This document shows, one piece after another, positions 12,008 to 14,342 of a stretch of 14,342 nt of DNA. This DNA is from JBPCRW01 sp050996405 (lineage in GTDB: Bacteria; Acidobacteriota; Blastocatellia; Pyrinomonadales; Pyrinomonadaceae): the NCBI GenBank assembly GCA_050996405.1, contig JBPCRW010000081.1, forward strand, positions 1 to 14,342, given 5' to 3'. Every line of letters starts with the position of its first letter. Within the stretch, counting starts at the first letter, position 1. The notes under the pieces are model-generated. The model saw only the letters and a list, made by a program, of their open reading frames with translations. It made no database searches and was not told the DNA's origin. A program made the translations under genes and the position numbers.

Positions 12008-12688
12008 ATGGAAAGAGAGATTATACACGATACTGCGGTAACGGGAGCGATGCCTATGGCGGCGGGCAGGCGCGTTTCTTGGGGAGCGATTTTTGCGGGC
12101 GCGGTGGTGGCTCTGGTTGTGCAGCTGATGTTGAGCGTTTTAGGCATCGGCATCGGAGCAAGCACAATTAACCCTCTGACCGAACAGAATCCGGCAGCCG
12201 GACTCGGCACGGGAGCGGCGATTTGGTTTGTCTTGACAAGCATCGTCGCGCTGTTTGCGGGCGGCTGGGTAGCGGGGCGTTTGGCGGGCATGCCGCGCGA
12301 TGATGACCGCGCGCTGCACGGTATTCTGACTTGGGGCTTGGCGACGCTTTTGACTTTTTATCTGCTGACGACAGCCATTGGCGGGCTTATCGGCGGAACA
12401 GCCAATCTGCTGACCCGCGGAATGTCGGCGGTCAATGTGGACAGCCGCACTATCACGAGAGCCGAAAATGCCACCAACACCGCCGCTAATACAGTTGCCA
12501 ACCAGCTGCCATCCGAACAGCGCACCAGAGAAGTAGGAAACGAAGCGGCATCGGGCGTGGCGCGAGCCGGAATTTGGACGTTTATCTTTATGCTGGTCGG
12601 AGCGGTGGCGGCGGCTTTGGGCGGATACGCCAGCAGCCGACGGCACGACGTGCGGCGGGTAGATGTTGATACGGTTCGGACGACGTGA
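12008..12688 (+). CDS. Uncharacterised four-helix membrane protein
   Basis: The start is well set by AGGGAGGA at 11997-12004, the best ribosome site in the window. A short polar N-terminus leads into GRRVSWGAIFAGAVVALVVQ and a first helix at about 26-50. Helices follow at about 70-92, 104-130 and 187-208, with small residues and glycines throughout. The segment 140-186 between the last two helices is polar (many T, N, A, E) and probably exposed. The tail SSRRHDVRRVDVDTVRTT is charged. Proteins with a similar 'RRVSWGAIFAGA' start are common in bacterial genomes and are sometimes labelled PhnA-like, but I cannot confirm that label and no phosphonate link is seen. The strong promoter, leader and ribosome site suggest abundant, regulated expression, perhaps under envelope or osmotic stress; that is inference. 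Confidence 0.8.
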   Translation: MEREIIHDTAVTGAMPMAAGRRVSWGAIFAGAVVALVVQLMLSVLGIGIGASTINPLTEQNPAAGLGTGAAIWFVLTSIVALFAGGWVAGRLAGMPRDDDRALHGILTWGLATLLTFYLLTTAIGGLIGGTANLLTRGMSAVNVDSRTITRAENATNTAANTVANQLPSEQRTREVGNEAASGVARAGIWTFIFMLVGAVAAALGGYASSRRHDVRRVDVDTVRTT

Positions 12689-12812
12689 GGCGATAAAAAG
12701 TAAGAACATCGCTTTTGCGGAAGACACGCCGACAGTATTTGGACGTAAGCGCAAAACGGCTGCGCGCGGGCTGAAGGTAAAGGACAACGCTTTCTACAAC
12801 GCTGCCATTTTG

Positions 12813-12840
12813 CGCCGTTTAGCTTCGGCGTTTTAATTTT
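12813..12840 (+). terminator. Weak intrinsic terminator between convergent genes
   Basis: CGCCG (12813-12817) and CGGCG (12826-12830) form a 5-bp GC stem over an 8-nt loop, followed by TTTTAATTTT. It fits an end for the plus-strand membrane protein unit. It overlaps the stop codon of the minus-strand gene, and in the minus direction no T run follows. Confidence 0.45.
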
Positions 12841-13681
12841 CCCGCTTCTTTAACAATCTCTCTACTTGCGCGAATTTTTCGAGCATCTGTTCGTAAATGC
12901 GGTCGGTTTTTTCGTGCAGGTGCGCGACTTCGAGTTCGGCTTTGATGTTCACGTCGTATTCAATATCCGAGCGAACGTGGTCTTTTTCCGATTGGCGATT
13001 TTGTGAAATCAGCACGAAACATGATAGAAAAATCGCTTCTAAGGAGACAATCATCGTCAGCAGTCCGAACGGAAACGGGTCAAATTGCGGGATGCCCAAA
13101 CCGAGCGTGTTTATTGAAATCCAGATGATAAACCACACCGCGTTAAACAGCAGAAACTGCATACTGCCGCTAAACCACGCAATCCAATCGGCGACGCGCT
13201 GCAAGGCGGAAAGTTTTTCCTGCATTTCCTCGTTGACGTTGCGCGAAACTCTCGTCCGCAAAAGATTATCCGCCTTTCGCAGCATCGCGCTGATTGCCGC
13301 CATCATATTTAAAGCGGCATCGGGTTGTTTTTGAAACAAAAGCAGTAAATCGTCGCGGTCGAGAATAAACACTTCGGTTTCGGTTAAAGTCAAAGCGGTG
13401 GCGGAACGCGGTTTCGCGTCGAGCATCGAAAGCTCGCCGAATAAATCGTTTTTTTCGGCAACTGTTAAAATGATTTTTTGCCCCGCCGTGTCTTTGATAA
13501 AAAGCTCGACCGCGCCGGATTTAACAATGTAAAGCGATTCGCCGGGTTCTCCGGCGTGAAAGATAATTTCGTTTTCTTTCAGCGCGACGGAATCAATCAC
13601 TTCGGCAAGCGATTCTAGTTCCTGCGCGTCGAGACGATTAAAAAGCTCGACTTCGGCAAGCGCGGCGGCATTACAAGACAT
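12833..13681 (-). CDS. Cyclic nucleotide-binding domain fused to DUF1003 membrane domain
   Basis: Residues 10-130 form a CRP-type cyclic nucleotide-binding domain. VELFNRLDAQELESLAEVID is followed by ENEIIFHAGEPGESLYIVKS and the phosphate-binding cassette FGELSMLDAKPRSATA (81-96), with E83, R92 and S93 at the usual ligand positions. No helix-turn-helix follows, so this is not a transcription factor. Residues about 165-275 match DUF1003: two membrane helices (about 172-193 and 205-227), then the conserved ISQNRQSEKDHVRSDIEYDV and a helical tail. The combination suggests a membrane protein controlled by a nucleotide ligand; its output is unknown. A ribosome site GAGG (13693-13696 on the plus strand, read in reverse) precedes the ATG. 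It stands as a single-gene unit convergent with the plus-strand membrane protein gene. Confidence 0.9.
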   Translation of the reverse strand: MSCNAAALAEVELFNRLDAQELESLAEVIDSVALKENEIIFHAGEPGESLYIVKSGAVELFIKDTAGQKIILTVAEKNDLFGELSMLDAKPRSATALTLTETEVFILDRDDLLLLFQKQPDAALNMMAAISAMLRKADNLLRTRVSRNVNEEMQEKLSALQRVADWIAWFSGSMQFLLFNAVWFIIWISINTLGLGIPQFDPFPFGLLTMIVSLEAIFLSCFVLISQNRQSEKDHVRSDIEYDVNIKAELEVAHLHEKTDRIYEQMLEKFAQVERLLKKREN

Positions 13682-13725
13682 TTATTTGTTTTCCTCAAAT
13701 TGATTCGTCTTTAAAATCAAGCGTA

Positions 13726-13755
13726 ATCATAACTTTAGATTTCAAAAATCACCAA
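13726..13755 (-). promoter_or_regulatory. Possible promoter for the cNMP-binding/DUF1003 gene
   Basis: Read on the minus strand, TTGGTG (13750-13755) and TATGAT (13726-13731) are spaced by 18 bp. The -10 box is close to consensus, the -35 box weaker. It lies between the malate dehydrogenase terminator and the gene start at 13681, giving a leader of about 40 nt. Confidence 0.5.
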
Positions 13756-13780
13756 ACGAAAAAACGTTTTGAAAACTTTA

Positions 13781-13814
13781 TAAAAATAAAGGGAAAGCCG
13801 AAAGACTTTCCCTT
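13781..13814 (-). terminator. Rho-independent terminator for malate dehydrogenase
   Basis: On the minus strand AAGGGAAAG pairs with CTTTCCCTT (plus positions 13806-13814 and 13789-13797) over an 8-nt loop, followed by TATTTTTAT. The stem begins about 27 nt beyond the mdh stop codon. It separates mdh from the next minus-strand gene. Confidence 0.8.
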
Positions 13815-13841
13815 AAACGATTTTAAATTACTGAAGAAAAA

Positions 13842-14342
13842 TTAAATACCGAGAACCTCAATCAGTTCTTGCACCGCGCCCGCCGATTTTTGCAGAGCCG
13901 CGCGTTCTTCGTTGGTCAAAGAAATTTCGATGATTTGCTCGACACCGTTTTTGCCTAATTTTACGGGAACGCCGACAAATAAATTATTGATGCCGTATTC
14001 ACCTTCGAGATAGACGGCGCACGGCAGAATTTTCTTTTTGTCTTTTAAAATCGCTTCCGCCATTTCGACCGCGCCGAGCGAAGGCGCGTAATAAGCCGAG
14101 CCGGTTTTTAAAAGCCCTACGATTTCCGCGCCGCCGTTCGCCGTGCGTTTGAGAATCGCGTCGAGTTTGTCTTTTTCAATCAATTCGGTAATCGGAATTC
14201 CGGCGACCGTCGAAGAACGCGGCAAAGGAACCATCGTGTCGCCGTGACCGCCCAAAACAAACGCCGTCACGTTTTCGACCGAAACATTTAATTCTTCGGC
14301 GATAAAACAGCGCATCCGCGCCGAATCCAAAACGCCAGCCAT
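13842..14342 (-). CDS. mdh: Malate dehydrogenase, C-terminal part (LDH-like type; N-terminus outside the window)
   Basis: The visible 166 residues are the catalytic half of an LDH/MDH-superfamily enzyme, which interconverts malate and oxaloacetate with NAD in the TCA cycle. MAGVLDSARMRCFIAEEL holds the substrate-binding Arg region. VLGGHGDTMVPLPRSSTVAG contains the catalytic His of the Asp/His pair, and its 'GDTMVPL' form points to malate dehydrogenase over lactate dehydrogenase. The later GEYGINNLFVGVPVKLGKNG and EIIEISLTNEE-type ending are typical of the LDH-like MDH group found in many non-proteobacterial phyla. The first Met here is internal; the Rossmann NAD-binding half must lie beyond the window edge. 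A terminator follows at 13781-13814. The nearby complex I genes fit an aerobic respiratory lifestyle, but no operon link exists. Confidence 0.95.
   Translation of the reverse strand: MAGVLDSARMRCFIAEELNVSVENVTAFVLGGHGDTMVPLPRSSTVAGIPITELIEKDKLDAILKRTANGGAEIVGLLKTGSAYYAPSLGAVEMAEAILKDKKKILPCAVYLEGEYGINNLFVGVPVKLGKNGVEQIIEISLTNEERAALQKSAGAVQELIEVLGI

Overview
The window carries the distal part of a respiratory complex I (NADH:quinone oxidoreductase) operon, followed by a small group of unrelated genes. The protein styles suggest an acidobacterium, possibly class Blastocatellia. They include an LDH-like malate dehydrogenase, a cNMP-binding/DUF1003 protein, a secreted 'YDENGN' repeat protein and many heptamer-based intergenic hairpins. 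This assignment is an inference; no rRNA or other direct taxonomic marker is present. There is no tRNA, rRNA, CRISPR array or recognisable transposase.

Layout, left to right. (1) Positions 1-410 hold the end of a HicB-like antitoxin and an overlapping HicA-like toxin gene broken by a one-base frameshift. (2) Positions 420-2559 hold nuoH, nuoJ and nuoK in order, with nuoI absent between nuoH and nuoJ. (3) Positions 2560-4593 interrupt the operon between nuoK and nuoL. They hold an AbiEii-like nucleotidyltransferase, a secreted YD-repeat protein, a 22-codon broken copy of the start of nuoL, and an intact hicB-hicA pair. (4) Positions 4594-10116 hold the three antiporter-like proton-pumping subunits nuoL, nuoM and nuoN. 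(5) Positions 10117-11793 hold a large nested palindrome, a hypothetical helical protein, a class I glutamine amidotransferase-like protein and a good intrinsic terminator. (6) Positions 11855-12840 hold a separate transcription unit, with a promoter, a structured leader and a strong Shine-Dalgarno site, encoding a four-helix membrane protein. (7) On the minus strand, positions 12833-14342 hold a cNMP-binding/DUF1003 membrane protein and the C-terminal part of malate dehydrogenase, each apparently its own unit.

Two features stand out. First, the nuo operon has collected at least three toxin-antitoxin-like modules. The HicBA pair inside it is bracketed by a truncated copy of the nuoL 5' end on one side and the intact nuoL on the other. 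This looks like an insertion that kept or restored a working target gene. Second, heptamer-unit inverted repeats fill the gaps after nuoH, nuoJ, nuoL and nuoN almost completely. In all four the right arm ends 3-9 nt before the next start codon, where it could affect ribosome loading.

Functionally, NuoH, J, K, L, M and N together are the membrane arm of complex I: quinone-site anchor, small coupling subunits and three antiporter-like channels. The peripheral-arm genes (nuoA-G, nuoI) are not in this window.
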